From Saccharospirillum sp965652395 (GTDB taxonomy: Bacteria; Pseudomonadota; Gammaproteobacteria; Pseudomonadales; Natronospirillaceae), in contig CBFGUW010000008.1 in NCBI GenBank assembly GCA_965652395.1, positions 1-64,000 on the forward strand: a stretch of DNA of 64,000 nucleotides. Reading direction: 5' to 3'. Both the position numbers and the translations under genes were made by a program. The notes under the pieces are model-generated. The model was not told the DNA's origin, searched no databases, and saw nothing but the letters and a program-made list of their open reading frames with translations. Numbering within the stretch: the first letter of the stretch is position 1; each line of letters begins with the position of its first letter. Below, piece after piece: positions 43,600-52,164 of the stretch.

Positions 43600-44760
43600 A
43601 TGATCGAACAACCCACACCGGAAAAAAACGCCCTGAACCTCGGCTTTGTTCCTTTACTCGACGCCGCCCCACTCATCGTCGCCCAGGAACTCGGCTTCTT
43701 CGAAGAAGCCGGCCTCAGCGTAACCCTGCACCGTGAGGCCAGCTGGGCCAGCCTGCGCGACAAACTGCTGTTCGGCCTGCTCGACGGCGCCCACGTACTC
43801 GCCCCCATGGTCGTCGCCAGCCAGGTACGCACCCCCGGCTCCCGCCCCCTACCCAAGCTCACCACCGCCCTTGCTTTGGGGTACAACGGTAACGCCATCA
43901 CCTTCTCCAACGCCCTCGCCGACACCCTGAACATAGCGCTGCCTGCCCACCCCAAACCCGTTGGCCAGGCCCTGAAAGCCGCCGTCACCCAGAGAGCCCT
44001 CACCGGTCGACCGCGCCTGGTATTCGGCACCGTCTACCCCTTCTCCATGCACAGCTATCTGCTGCGCATGTTCCTGAGCGAAAGCGGTATCGAACCGGAT
44101 GTCGACGTGGATATTCGGGTTCTGCCTCCCCAGGCCATGGTCGAAGCGCTGCGCACTGGGGATGTGGACGGTTATTGCGTTGGCGAACCCTGGAACAGCG
44201 GCGCCAGTACCACTCGAACCGGCCAGATCGCGGTATTGGGATACGACATCTGGCAAAACGCGCCAGAGAAAGTGTTGGGCGTCAGTGAAGCCTTCGCCAA
44301 AGAGGCACCCGGCAGCCACCAAGCCTTGATGACTGCCGTCATCAGAGCCTGCCAATGGTTGGACGAACCCGACCGCATTGCTTCCGTCGCCCATTGGTTG
44401 TCGCAGCCCAAATATCTCGACTGCTCGTCCGACCTGTTGCTATGCGCCATGCAAACCCCCTGGCTCGATGGCGCACCTCGTTGGCGAAAACACTATTTTC
44501 GCTATGCTGCCACCTTTCCCTGGCGCAGCCACGCTGAATGGATGCTCGACCAGATGCTCGCCGCCGGGCAGATCACCCAATTGCCCGACGAACGCCGACT
44601 CCTCATCGAACGGGCTTACGACACCGACACTTGGCGCAGCGTCGCTACACGGCTGGAACTGCCCATCCCCTCCGAAGATGACAAATCGGAAAACACCAAC
44701 GGCGACGTTCATCAGGCTCTGGGCATAGAGCTTGGCCCCAACCTGCACATGCAGGAATAA
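43600..44760 (+). CDS. nasS: Nitrate sensor NasS (NrtA-like, cytoplasmic)
   Basis: The 386-residue protein belongs to the CmpA/NrtA substrate-binding family but has no signal peptide, as expected for the cytoplasmic nitrate/nitrite sensor NasS. Family blocks include LGFVPLLDAAPLIVAQELGFFEEAGL, LREASWASLRDKLLFGLLDGAHVLAPM-like text and GDVDGYCVGEPWN near residue 188. In the known system NasS holds NasT inactive until nitrate binds. GAGGA precedes the ATG. Its similarity to the exported NrtA encoded next suggests an old duplication. An intrinsic terminator at 44796 closes the nasTS unit. Confidence 0.92.
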   Translation: MIEQPTPEKNALNLGFVPLLDAAPLIVAQELGFFEEAGLSVTLHREASWASLRDKLLFGLLDGAHVLAPMVVASQVRTPGSRPLPKLTTALALGYNGNAITFSNALADTLNIALPAHPKPVGQALKAAVTQRALTGRPRLVFGTVYPFSMHSYLLRMFLSESGIEPDVDVDIRVLPPQAMVEALRTGDVDGYCVGEPWNSGASTTRTGQIAVLGYDIWQNAPEKVLGVSEAFAKEAPGSHQALMTAVIRACQWLDEPDRIASVAHWLSQPKYLDCSSDLLLCAMQTPWLDGAPRWRKHYFRYAATFPWRSHAEWMLDQMLAAGQITQLPDERRLLIERAYDTDTWRSVATRLELPIPSEDDKSENTNGDVHQALGIELGPNLHMQE

Positions 44761-44795
44761 CCCCACTCTTTCTTTTTATTACCACTTTTCCTACC

Positions 44796-44817
44796 GGGCC
44801 CTATTGGGCCCATTTTT
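44796..44817 (+). terminator. Intrinsic terminator of nasTS
   Basis: GGGCCC, a TATT loop and GGGCCC form a 6-base stem followed by ATTTTTAT, 36 bases beyond the nasS stop. A second small hairpin, ACCTC-TTTT-GAGGT, follows at 44821-44834. Confidence 0.85.
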
Positions 44818-44962
44818 ATACCTCTTTTGAGGTATCAGTTTGGTGCAATCTGGCAATAATCAGCTCTCATCCAGTGCAGTAAGAAAAACGAAAAACGCTG
44901 GCGCATAGCTCTTGTTGATATTTTTTCTTTTAAATTCAATGAGTTATGAGAAATCAAAAGAC

Positions 44963-44979
44963 TTGGCACAGCCTTCGCT
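44963..44979 (+). promoter_or_regulatory. Sigma-54 promoter of nrtABD operon
   Basis: TTGGCACAGCCTTCGCT has the invariant GG (44965-44966) and GC (44977-44978) ten bases apart and differs in one base from the site at 53992. Transcription would begin near 44990. Nitrogen control through an enhancer-binding protein such as NtrC is implied; only a half-site (TTTGGTGCAA near 44840) is visible upstream. Confidence 0.88.
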
Positions 44980-44989
44980 ATACCTCTTT

Positions 44990-45209
44990 CGAGGCATGGC
45001 CAGTCCTGGGTCTTCCAGGTTGACCCCTACTGGCCTGCATTGAGAAACAGAGACCGAAGACGGTCCAACGAATTCTGGCCGGTCACGACCCTGAAGCACG
45101 TCCGGCCAGTCAAAACCAAACAAACATTGGCAACGGCGCCCTGACCGCACTGCGGTTACGGCGCCGTTTTTTTGTGTTCCTGAAAAGTGGACCACGGGAG
45201 ACGTACCAC
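44990..45209 (+). promoter_or_regulatory. Nitrate-responsive leader RNA of nrtA (ANTAR attenuator)
   Basis: The leader holds three stems before the terminator: 44998-45035 (GGCCAGT/ACTGGCC with inner CCTGG/CCAGG), 45052-45065 (GACC-GAAGAC-GGTC, a hexaloop form) and 45075-45109 (8-base CTGGCCGG stem). A strong terminator at 45133-45173 ends 36 bases ahead of the nrtA start. This matches leaders regulated by NasT-type antiterminators. The precise pair of ANTAR-binding hexaloops cannot be fixed by eye; the 45052 hairpin is the best candidate. Confidence 0.75.
45133..45173 (+). terminator. Attenuator terminator ahead of nrtA
   Basis: An 8-base outer stem (45133-45140 with 45160-45167) and a 5-base inner stem ACCGC/GCGGT are followed by seven T residues. 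It lies inside the operon leader, between promoter and first gene, so it must be bypassed for expression. Confidence 0.93.
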
Positions 45210-46595
45210 ATGACAGCTCTTAGCATTTCGAACTCCATCCGGACAGTAGGCAAGTGGATCGCCACCGGCGCCGCCACTGTGGGCCTGATGTCCGGCGCCC
45301 AGGCCGATATCGGTTGGCCAGAAAAAGAAGAACTGACGTTTGGCTTCATTAAGCTGACCGACATGGCCCCGCTGGCCATCGCCTATGAAAAAGGCTTCTT
45401 CGAGGACGAAGGCCTTTACGTCACACTCGAAGCCCAGGCCAACTGGAAAGTCCTGCTCGACCGGGTGATCACCGGCGAACTGGACGGCGCCCATATGCTG
45501 GCCGGTCAGCCACTGGCGGCGACCATCGGTTACGGCACCGAAGCCCATATCATCACGCCCTTTTCGATGGACTTGAACGGCAATGGCATTACTGTTTCCA
45601 ACGCCATCTGGGAACAGATGAAAGAGCACATCCCTCACGAAAACGGTAAGCCGGTGCATCCCATCAGCGCCAGCGCACTGAAGCCCGTGGTCGACGATTT
45701 CCACGCCCGGGGCGAGGCCTTCAAAATGGGCATGGTGTTTCCGGTATCCACCCACAACTACGAGCTACGTTACTGGCTGGCGGCCGGTGGCATCCATCCT
45801 GGCTATTACGCTCCTTCCAAAGGCGACACGTCAGGTCAGATCGAAGCTGATGTTCTGCTGAGCGTCACTCCACCCCCACAAATGCCTTCCACCATGGAAG
45901 CGGGCACCATCATGGGTTACTGCGTCGGGGAACCCTGGAACCAGCAGGCTGTGTTCAAAGGCATTGGTGTTCCGGTGATCACCGACTATGAAATCTGGAA
46001 GAACAACCCGGAAAAAGTATTCGGTATTACCAATGAATTCGCCGAGCAATATCCGAATACCACGGTCCGTTTGGTGAAAGCCTTGATCCGCGCCGCCGAA
46101 TGGTTGGATGCCAACGATAACGCCAATCGTCAGGAAGCGGTTGAGATTCTGGCCAAGCCTTATTACGTGGGTGCGGATGCTGAAGTCATCGCCAACTCCA
46201 TGACCGGCACCTTCGAATATGAAAAAGGCGACAAGCGTCCGGTGGAGGATTTCAACGTCTTCTTCCGTTACAACGCCACCTACCCTTACTACTCGGATGC
46301 CATCTGGTATCTCACCCAAATGCGCCGCTGGGGCCAGATCAGCGAGACCAAACCGGACAGTTGGTATAAAGAAGTGGCCGCCAGTGTCTACCGCCCGGAT
46401 ATTTATCAGCTTGCCGCCGAAGAATTGATCGCCGAAGGTCTGATGACGGCCGACCAGTTCCCCAGCTTCGCCAGCGAGACCGGTTACAAGCCACCCCAGA
46501 GTGAATTTATCGATGGCATCACTTACGACGGTACGCAGCCCAACGCTTATCTCGATCAGTTCCCGATCGGCCTGAAAGCGGACGACGCGCTGTAA
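45210..46595 (+). CDS. nrtA: Periplasmic nitrate-binding protein, NrtA/CmpA family
   Basis: The 461-residue solute-binding protein delivers nitrate or nitrite to the ABC importer. It has a signal sequence (WIATGAATVGLMSGAQA) and the family blocks FGFIKLTDMAPLAIAYEKGFFEDEGLYV, LDGAHMLAGQPLAATIG and TIMGYCVGEPWNQQAVF. The ATG at 45210 follows GGGAGAC and lies just behind the attenuator; an upstream in-frame ATG falls in the terminator loop region and is rejected. It resembles NasS but is exported. Confidence 0.93.
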   Translation: MTALSISNSIRTVGKWIATGAATVGLMSGAQADIGWPEKEELTFGFIKLTDMAPLAIAYEKGFFEDEGLYVTLEAQANWKVLLDRVITGELDGAHMLAGQPLAATIGYGTEAHIITPFSMDLNGNGITVSNAIWEQMKEHIPHENGKPVHPISASALKPVVDDFHARGEAFKMGMVFPVSTHNYELRYWLAAGGIHPGYYAPSKGDTSGQIEADVLLSVTPPPQMPSTMEAGTIMGYCVGEPWNQQAVFKGIGVPVITDYEIWKNNPEKVFGITNEFAEQYPNTTVRLVKALIRAAEWLDANDNANRQEAVEILAKPYYVGADAEVIANSMTGTFEYEKGDKRPVEDFNVFFRYNATYPYYSDAIWYLTQMRRWGQISETKPDSWYKEVAASVYRPDIYQLAAEELIAEGLMTADQFPSFASETGYKPPQSEFIDGITYDGTQPNAYLDQFPIGLKADDAL

Positions 46596-46633
46596 CCATC
46601 GCCTGACCCAGTTGTGCCAGCAGGAGAAGCATC

Positions 46634-47623
46634 ATGACGATTCAAAGCACCCTCAAACCCTTCGTTCAGTTGCGAGACCAACTGTTCGAAATCAACCCCA
46701 AGGCCTGGCTCGCGGCCGCCCTCCTTCCCATTGTGGGTGTGCTGGTGTTTCTCGGCCTCTGGCATCTGGGCGCAGCCCAGGTGGATACCTCTCTGGGCAA
46801 GTTTCCGGGCCCGGCGGTTGTGTATGAACAGAGTCTGGCTCTTTGGGAGGAGCACCGCACTGAGCGCAATAAGGAAGCGGCTTTTTATCAGCGCCAGGAA
46901 GAGCGCAACGCGGAGCGGCTGGCACAGGACCCAAGCTACGAAGTCCGCATTCGGGATTACCCTGGAAAACCGACCTTTATCGATCAGGTCGGTACCAGCC
47001 TGGTGACGGTTTTGGCGGGTTTTATTCTTGCCAGTGCGATTGCCATACCGGCGGGGATATTGATCGGTCTGTCCCGGGCGGCTTATCAGGCGGCGAATCC
47101 TGTGATCCAGGTTTTCAAGCCGGTGTCTCCGCTTGCGTGGCTGCCGTTGGTGACGATGGTGGTGAGTGCGGTGTATGTGTCGGATGATCCGATGTTCGAG
47201 AAGTCGTTCATTACGTCGATGTTTACGGTGACTCTCTGTTGCCTGTGGCCGACGTTGATTAATACGGCGGTGGGTGTGGCGAACATTGAGAAGGATTTGA
47301 TCAATGTGAGCCAGGTGTTGCGTCTACCGACGCTGACACACATCCGGAAGATTGTTATTCCGTCGAGCATTCCGATGATGTTCACCGGTCTGCGGGTCTC
47401 TCTCGGTATTGCCTGGATGGTGTTGATTGCGGCGGAAATGCTGGCGCAAAACCCGGGTCTTGGAAAGTTTGTGTGGGATCAGTTCCAGAACGGTAGTTCG
47501 GATTCCCTCGGTCGCATCATGGTGGCGGTGCTGGTGATCGGTCTGATCGGTTACGGCCTCGACCGTACCATGTTGCAACTCCAAAAATGGGTCAGCTGGG
47601 ACAAAAACACCGAACAACGCTGA
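46634..47623 (+). CDS. nrtB: Nitrate ABC transporter permease
   Basis: The 329-residue permease has a long N-terminal region with one helix (LAAALLPIVGVLVFLGLWHLG), a charged periplasmic segment of about 60 residues, and a BPD_transp_1 membrane domain. The EAA loop is VLRLPTLTHIRKIVIPSSIPMMFTGLRVSLGIAWM. AGGAGAAG precedes the ATG. It follows nrtA after 38 bases. A palindromic element (R4) lies between it and the ATPase gene. Confidence 0.92.
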   Translation: MTIQSTLKPFVQLRDQLFEINPKAWLAAALLPIVGVLVFLGLWHLGAAQVDTSLGKFPGPAVVYEQSLALWEEHRTERNKEAAFYQRQEERNAERLAQDPSYEVRIRDYPGKPTFIDQVGTSLVTVLAGFILASAIAIPAGILIGLSRAAYQAANPVIQVFKPVSPLAWLPLVTMVVSAVYVSDDPMFEKSFITSMFTVTLCCLWPTLINTAVGVANIEKDLINVSQVLRLPTLTHIRKIVIPSSIPMMFTGLRVSLGIAWMVLIAAEMLAQNPGLGKFVWDQFQNGSSDSLGRIMVAVLVIGLIGYGLDRTMLQLQKWVSWDKNTEQR

Positions 47624-47638
47624 TTGTGCCAACAACCC

Positions 47639-47754
47639 GCGTCGTCGGGTTGGTAGGCCCCGACCGGGTCGGCGTGAACCCATCCATGGGGCCTGGACCG
47701 CAGCATCCATGCTGCGGACCACCCGGTAGGGGCCTACCAACCCGACGACGCTAG
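47639..47754 (-). repeat. Palindromic element R4 inside the nrt operon
   Basis: Arms at 47639-47668 and 47722-47751 pair at 29 of 30 positions. The 53-base core, 47669-47721, reads in the minus orientation and contains the GCAGCATGGATGCTGC hairpin and the CCATGGATGGG stem. CTAG at 47751-47754 overlaps the arm by one base. It separates nrtB from nrtD, so the transcript would contain a stem of about 30 base pairs. Confidence 0.93.
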
Positions 47755-47816
47755 CCGACTGTGGGGTTTTGTTGTCTTCTGGCTATCAAGTTTCGTTAAA
47801 AAAGAGGTATTCCAAC

Positions 47817-48659
47817 ATGAGCAAACCTCATCTCGAATTAACCGGTGTGGGAATCGACTTCCCCACCCCCAAGGGCTCTTTTCGTGCCCTGACCAACGTC
47901 AACCTGAAAATCCAGGAAGGCGAATTCGTTTCCCTGATCGGCCATTCCGGTTGTGGTAAGAGCACGGTACTCAATATTGTCGCCGGGCTTTACCAGGCCA
48001 CTCAGGGTGGTGTTGTTTTGGAAGGTCGGGAAGTGGCCGAGCCGGGCCCGGAGCGCGCTGTGGTGTTTCAGAACCACAGCTTGCTGCCCTGGCTTACCGC
48101 CTGGGAAAATGTCGAGCTGGCGGTGAAACGCGTCTTTGGCAAAACCATGTCAAAGGCTGAAATGAAAGACTGGATTGAACATAATCTGCAGCTGGTGCAC
48201 ATGGGCCACGCTATGCACAAACGCCCGAGTGAGATCTCCGGCGGTATGAAGCAACGGGTTGGTATCGCGCGGGCCCTTGCCATGCAGCCTAAGGTATTGT
48301 TGATGGATGAGCCATTCGGTGCGTTGGATGCGCTGACCCGGGCTCATCTTCAGGATTCGTTGATGGACATTCAGGCGCAGCTGGGCAATACCGTGATTAT
48401 GATCACGCACGATGTTGATGAGGCGGTGCTGTTGTCTGACCGGATTGTGATGATGACCAACGGGCCTTCCGCGACCATCGGTGAGATACTCGATGTTAAT
48501 TTGGAACGGCCCCGCAACCGCATCGCTCTGGCGGATGATGCCGAGTACAACCATTTGCGATCTCAGGTGCTGACGTTCCTCTATGAAAAGCAGAGGAAGA
48601 TCGAGCCTTTCGGTCAACGTGCGGCGGCGAAGCCTGAGAAGGCAAGTGAAGTCGCTTGA
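47817..48659 (+). CDS. nrtD: Nitrate ABC transporter ATP-binding protein
   Basis: The 280-residue ATPase has Walker A GHSGCGKST near residue 42, Q-loop VFQNHSLLPWLT, signature ISGGMKQRVGIARALA, Walker B VLLMDEPFGALDA and switch histidine ITHDVDEA. It lacks the C-terminal binding-protein-like domain of NrtC, so the NrtD/NasD name fits better. A purine-rich AAAGAGGT precedes the ATG at 47817. It completes the importer with NrtA and NrtB. A weak GTCCC/GGGAC hairpin follows near 48679. Confidence 0.92.
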   Translation: MSKPHLELTGVGIDFPTPKGSFRALTNVNLKIQEGEFVSLIGHSGCGKSTVLNIVAGLYQATQGGVVLEGREVAEPGPERAVVFQNHSLLPWLTAWENVELAVKRVFGKTMSKAEMKDWIEHNLQLVHMGHAMHKRPSEISGGMKQRVGIARALAMQPKVLLMDEPFGALDALTRAHLQDSLMDIQAQLGNTVIMITHDVDEAVLLSDRIVMMTNGPSATIGEILDVNLERPRNRIALADDAEYNHLRSQVLTFLYEKQRKIEPFGQRAAAKPEKASEVA

Positions 48660-48819
48660 AAGCCGCCCTTGAGTAAGCGTCCCTATTGATAACGGGACGG
48701 GCAGAGCCCTCTCAAGTCACCACCGACTTTATTGACGTGGTAATACCGATCGCTTATGGGGCTGGGCATCTACCTCAGGCTTAGCCATACTAGGCGAACA
48801 GCCTGAACGGTAGCCTTTC

Positions 48820-49071
48820 GTGAAACAACTGGAATTTTTTGAAATTCCCAGCCCCTGCATCGGAGTTTGTGAATCCGGCCCGCGCGGCTATTGCAAGGGC
48901 TGTTACCGGTCCCGCGAGGAACGCCAATACTGGTTTCAGATAGACGACGCTACCCGCCGTCAGATTCTGGATGCCTGCCGTATGAGGGAATACCGGTACC
49001 AACTGGCACTTAAGGTCAGGGCAGAAGAGCCCTATGAACCTCCCCTCCAGGCTTCGTTACTCGCTGAGTGA
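48820..49071 (+). CDS. DUF1289 small cysteine-rich protein
   Basis: The 83-residue protein has the DUF1289 pattern: SPCIGVC near residue 11, GYCKGCYRSREE near residue 22, then a C-terminal helical part. Four cysteines in CxxxC and CxxC arrangement suggest a metal or Fe-S site. The start is GTG, with a poor Shine-Dalgarno. Members are often found beside respiratory or Fe-S genes, but no function is known. It stands between the nrt operon and an unrelated metzincin-like gene. Confidence 0.85.
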   Translation: MKQLEFFEIPSPCIGVCESGPRGYCKGCYRSREERQYWFQIDDATRRQILDACRMREYRYQLALKVRAEEPYEPPLQASLLAE

Positions 49072-49328
49072 CAGCCTACAGTTCGATAGCTTTTTTGCGC
49101 CATTTACAGCGATGAAATCGCATACAATACCTAAGTTTGAATACAAAACATCACAAAGGCCCTGCCGCCATTAGAAAGGCTCTTTTTAGTAAAAAATATA
49201 CTAAAACGACGTTCCCGAAGGCATGGCGATTCATGACCAATCCTTCTACTCTAACCGCGCTGTGTGGTTAGTCGTAACGCTGTACAGGAGGTACACAGCA
49301 TCCATCAATCTCAATGGAGGTGAGTTAC

Positions 49329-51452
49329 GTGAATCATACCGATCCATGCTTTCCAAAAGTCCAAACAATAGCTCAATATGATCGTGATCTCAGCGTGGAG
49401 GAAGTGGCTCAAATAGAGTCGTACATCCAAGACCGAGATATTTTTCCGCAGTCTGCTCAGGAAGGCCAACCTTATCAACAGGTGCCGCAGGATGTCAGCA
49501 CCGAAGAGATTCAAGCCCGTATCGAACAAACCGGAACAAGCCGAGTGGAAAGTGCTGAAGCCGGAGCTCAGAACCTGAAAGTCATACCGAATATCATACG
49601 CAACGTCAGTGGCCGCTATACGAATTGCCCGCGGCCATGGAAACTGGAGTTGCGGGTGGATGTCGACGGTTATCGCCCGACCAAAATGGTCAGTGGCGAT
49701 TTTTATTACGTCTCAGGCGCCACCACCAGTTATTTTGGGTCTTTCAAGGTCGAAGCCCCTTCGATTTCTGTGAGCAGTAGCCAGGTAACCATTGTCGGAA
49801 TCGCCGACACCACCTGGAGCACTCCTTATCGAAAAGTAAGGGTGGTGATTCCCAGGCACAATATATTTCAACCCGCCGCTAATGCCTATCTGCAGTGGTA
49901 CACCCTGACCGACAAAAAAGGCGCCGATTATGTCTGCCTGTACGATTCGCCCTATTACCGAACCGTACAAATAGAGGAAGACTACGAGACCGGTGTAGTG
50001 CCCTTTGTGTCCTACAACACGGGTGCTCTACCCTCAGGAGGTACGGCGAGAACTCTAACCGTGGCCAAGGCCTACGCCGAAGCCGGGGTTGAGATGCAGA
50101 GTTCATTAAACGCTAATGCCATACCCACGTCCGAAGCGGATACCAACCATCAGTGGAGCAATGCCGAGCTACACGACGCGATGGAAAAACACTTCAGTTT
50201 GTGGAAAAACGAGCCGAACTGGAAGGTATGGTTGTTCCATGCGAATGCTCACGAATATGGTTCCGGTTTGTTGGGCATTATGTTCGACCAGAAGGATCGT
50301 CAACGGCAGGGCTGTGCATCCTTCTATCAAACCCTCAAATCAGGTACGGCCATTGATCTGCGTCAGCAGCTCTATGTTAACGTACACGAGTTGGGGCATT
50401 GCTTTAATCTCTTCCACTCCTTCCATAAAAAGTACATGAACCCGCCATTGCCTAACCGGCCGGATTCATTGTCGTGGATGAACTACCCAACGATGTATAC
50501 CGGTGGGGCGGCTGCGTTCTGGAATAATTTCCCGTTCCAGTTCGATGAGTTGGAGCTGAAACATCTGCGCCATGCCTACCGTAACGACATCGTTATCGGC
50601 GGCAATCCATTCGGTGAGGGCGCAGCCATGGAGCACCATGGCAGTTTCATGGACAACGTGCGCAACGAAACAGGGCTGCAGCTGAAATTGACCACCCCTC
50701 ATTTCGTGACGCTCGGTACGCCTATACATGTGGATATCCAGCTGACCAATATCAGCCATGAGCCGCGGGAGGTTGCAGTGGATCTGCACCCGAATTGCGG
50801 GCTGATTGAAATCATGCTGCAGAAACCAAATGGCAAAGTACTGACTTATCATCCGCCGATCAGCTATTTGATCATACCGGAGCTGCAGTATCTCGCTCCC
50901 GGGGAATCGATAGAGGAAAGTGCCTATATTGGCTTCGACTGCGAAGATGGTCAGATCTTCACAGAATCGGGAAGCTATCGTTTGTTTGCCACTTACTATT
51001 CACCCGATGGTTCGGCCATCCGCTCCGAGGTAGACAGAATTAACGTCTGTCCGCCACGTTCCGCCGACGAAGAAGCGCTGGCTGAACTCATGTTGGGTGA
51101 AGACCAGGGCATGCTGTTCTTCCTGGAAGGTTCCTATTCGGACTCGTTGCAAAAAGGCAACGATGCTTTTGCCGAAATTCTGTCCCGTTTTGGAGACCAT
51201 CCTCTGGCAAACCATGTGCGTTATGTGGAAGGCATGAAGAAGCGGCGCGGTTTTCTACAAGTGGATGCGCAACAGAAGCTCACCCTCAAGAAAGAGGATA
51301 AGAGCGGAGCGGATGAACTGTTGAAATCCGTTCTGAATGCCGAACCTTCCCAGGCTGGCTTCATTCCACAGGTGTTTGATCGGATGAAATCGACCATTAG
51401 TGACGAAACAAAAGGCAGGAAAAAGCGCAAAACCACCACTCAAACCGCTTAA
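49329..51452 (+). CDS. Unrecognised large protein with metzincin-like zinc motif
   Basis: I do not recognise this 707-residue protein as a named family. From residue 353 it has HELGHCFNLFH, an HEXXHxxxxxH zinc motif, and 21 residues after the last histidine a SWMNYP segment that could be a Met-turn, together suggesting a metzincin-type peptidase. The N-terminal 300 residues look beta-rich, with a hydrophobic-poor start and no signal peptide; the C-terminal 300 resemble an immunoglobulin-like beta domain followed by a helical region and a lysine/arginine-rich tail (KGRKKRK). The start is GTG at 49329, because GGAGGTGA lies five bases upstream; an ATG at 49314 is overlapped by that site. A 99-residue gene follows 68 bases later. 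Confidence 0.7.
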   Translation: MNHTDPCFPKVQTIAQYDRDLSVEEVAQIESYIQDRDIFPQSAQEGQPYQQVPQDVSTEEIQARIEQTGTSRVESAEAGAQNLKVIPNIIRNVSGRYTNCPRPWKLELRVDVDGYRPTKMVSGDFYYVSGATTSYFGSFKVEAPSISVSSSQVTIVGIADTTWSTPYRKVRVVIPRHNIFQPAANAYLQWYTLTDKKGADYVCLYDSPYYRTVQIEEDYETGVVPFVSYNTGALPSGGTARTLTVAKAYAEAGVEMQSSLNANAIPTSEADTNHQWSNAELHDAMEKHFSLWKNEPNWKVWLFHANAHEYGSGLLGIMFDQKDRQRQGCASFYQTLKSGTAIDLRQQLYVNVHELGHCFNLFHSFHKKYMNPPLPNRPDSLSWMNYPTMYTGGAAAFWNNFPFQFDELELKHLRHAYRNDIVIGGNPFGEGAAMEHHGSFMDNVRNETGLQLKLTTPHFVTLGTPIHVDIQLTNISHEPREVAVDLHPNCGLIEIMLQKPNGKVLTYHPPISYLIIPELQYLAPGESIEESAYIGFDCEDGQIFTESGSYRLFATYYSPDGSAIRSEVDRINVCPPRSADEEALAELMLGEDQGMLFFLEGSYSDSLQKGNDAFAEILSRFGDHPLANHVRYVEGMKKRRGFLQVDAQQKLTLKKEDKSGADELLKSVLNAEPSQAGFIPQVFDRMKSTISDETKGRKKRKTTTQTA

Positions 51453-51483
51453 GGCATTCTTAATATCCTTAAGCCAATAGAGG

Positions 51484-51509
51484 CGAACGCCTGCGCAAGC
51501 AGGCGTTCG
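51484..51509 (+). repeat. Perfect 11-bp hairpin between metzincin-like gene and small gene
   Basis: CGAACGCCTGC, a GCAA tetraloop and the exact complement form a very stable stem, 31 bases after one stop codon and 11 bases before the next ATG. There is no T-run, so attenuation, processing or blocking of the next ribosome-binding site are all possible. Confidence 0.7.
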
Positions 51510-51520
51510 AACCAAACATT

Positions 51521-51820
51521 ATGGACACAATAACACTGATAGCCGGAGCCGGATTCAAAGACGACACATTGATCGTCACCCTGGGCGGGAGCACTCGCCG
51601 ACTGGAGCATTTGACCACCGACTACTCCATTGGGATCGCCCAAAAAATAGAGTTGGATGTCCCCTCCGACACTCACACTCTCAGTTTGCTCTATCCGAAA
51701 AACGGACAGGAGATGACATTAAAGGTGGGAGCGGACAGCCCTAAGGCCATCCGTGTGGAACTCACCCCACAGAAACAACTGACAGCCGAAGCCACGGAAA
51801 ATGAGGAGCCGTTATATTAG
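51521..51820 (+). CDS. Small unknown protein, probable partner of metzincin-like protein
   Basis: The 99-residue product has no signal peptide and alternates short beta-type strands (TITLIAGAGFKDDTLIVTLGGS, THTLSLLYP), ending in an acidic tail. I recognise no domain. It follows the metzincin-like gene in the same direction with a stable hairpin in the gap and no good Shine-Dalgarno, so coupled low-level expression is possible. A small inhibitor or adaptor of the peptidase is speculation from adjacency only. Confidence 0.6.
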   Translation: MDTITLIAGAGFKDDTLIVTLGGSTRRLEHLTTDYSIGIAQKIELDVPSDTHTLSLLYPKNGQEMTLKVGADSPKAIRVELTPQKQLTAEATENEEPLY

Positions 51821-52164
51821 AAACGCCTCACCTTAAAAGACGGTCTGCATGACGATCATCACACCCATAACCAAGGCCAAGAGAAACAGCGCAACCAGTT
51901 GGGATCCTTTTGCTCCTTTTTGTTGTTAGTATCGACCAAGTTATCAGGGTTGGTTATAACGCAGGTGTGCAGCAACCCCAGATCGGTAGTGTGCAAACTG
52001 AGCTCGTCTGAATCGGAATCCCACCCGTTCCGGTCGATCCTGATCGAAACATCCACTCTGGTCTATACTCTGCTGATTCGAACCTATTTTTCACATCGAC
52101 ACCCAATAGGAGAGCCCCCTGACTTTTTCGATTCTCACCTTGTCAATATTAGCCCGGAGCGGAT
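51821..52164. other. Intergenic region before diguanylate cyclase
   Basis: No gene is supported. A TATACT hexamer at 52064-52069 with a weak TGATCG 17 bases upstream could be the diguanylate cyclase promoter. On the minus strand 51830-51905 encodes a short hydrophobic run without a usable start codon. Confidence 0.4.

Noticed and set aside
45174..45209. Upstream start for nrtA just after the attenuator T-run
   Set aside because: It would put charged residues before the signal peptide and lacks a ribosome-binding site; ATG 45210 follows GGGAGAC.
51830..51905. Minus-strand hydrophobic run QLVALFLLALVMGVMIVMQ with an AAGGAG upstream
   Set aside because: There is no ATG, GTG or TTG at usable spacing in that frame, and a stop lies just upstream. 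Joining it to the neighbouring frame would need a frameshift at an A-run that is not a canonical slippery site.
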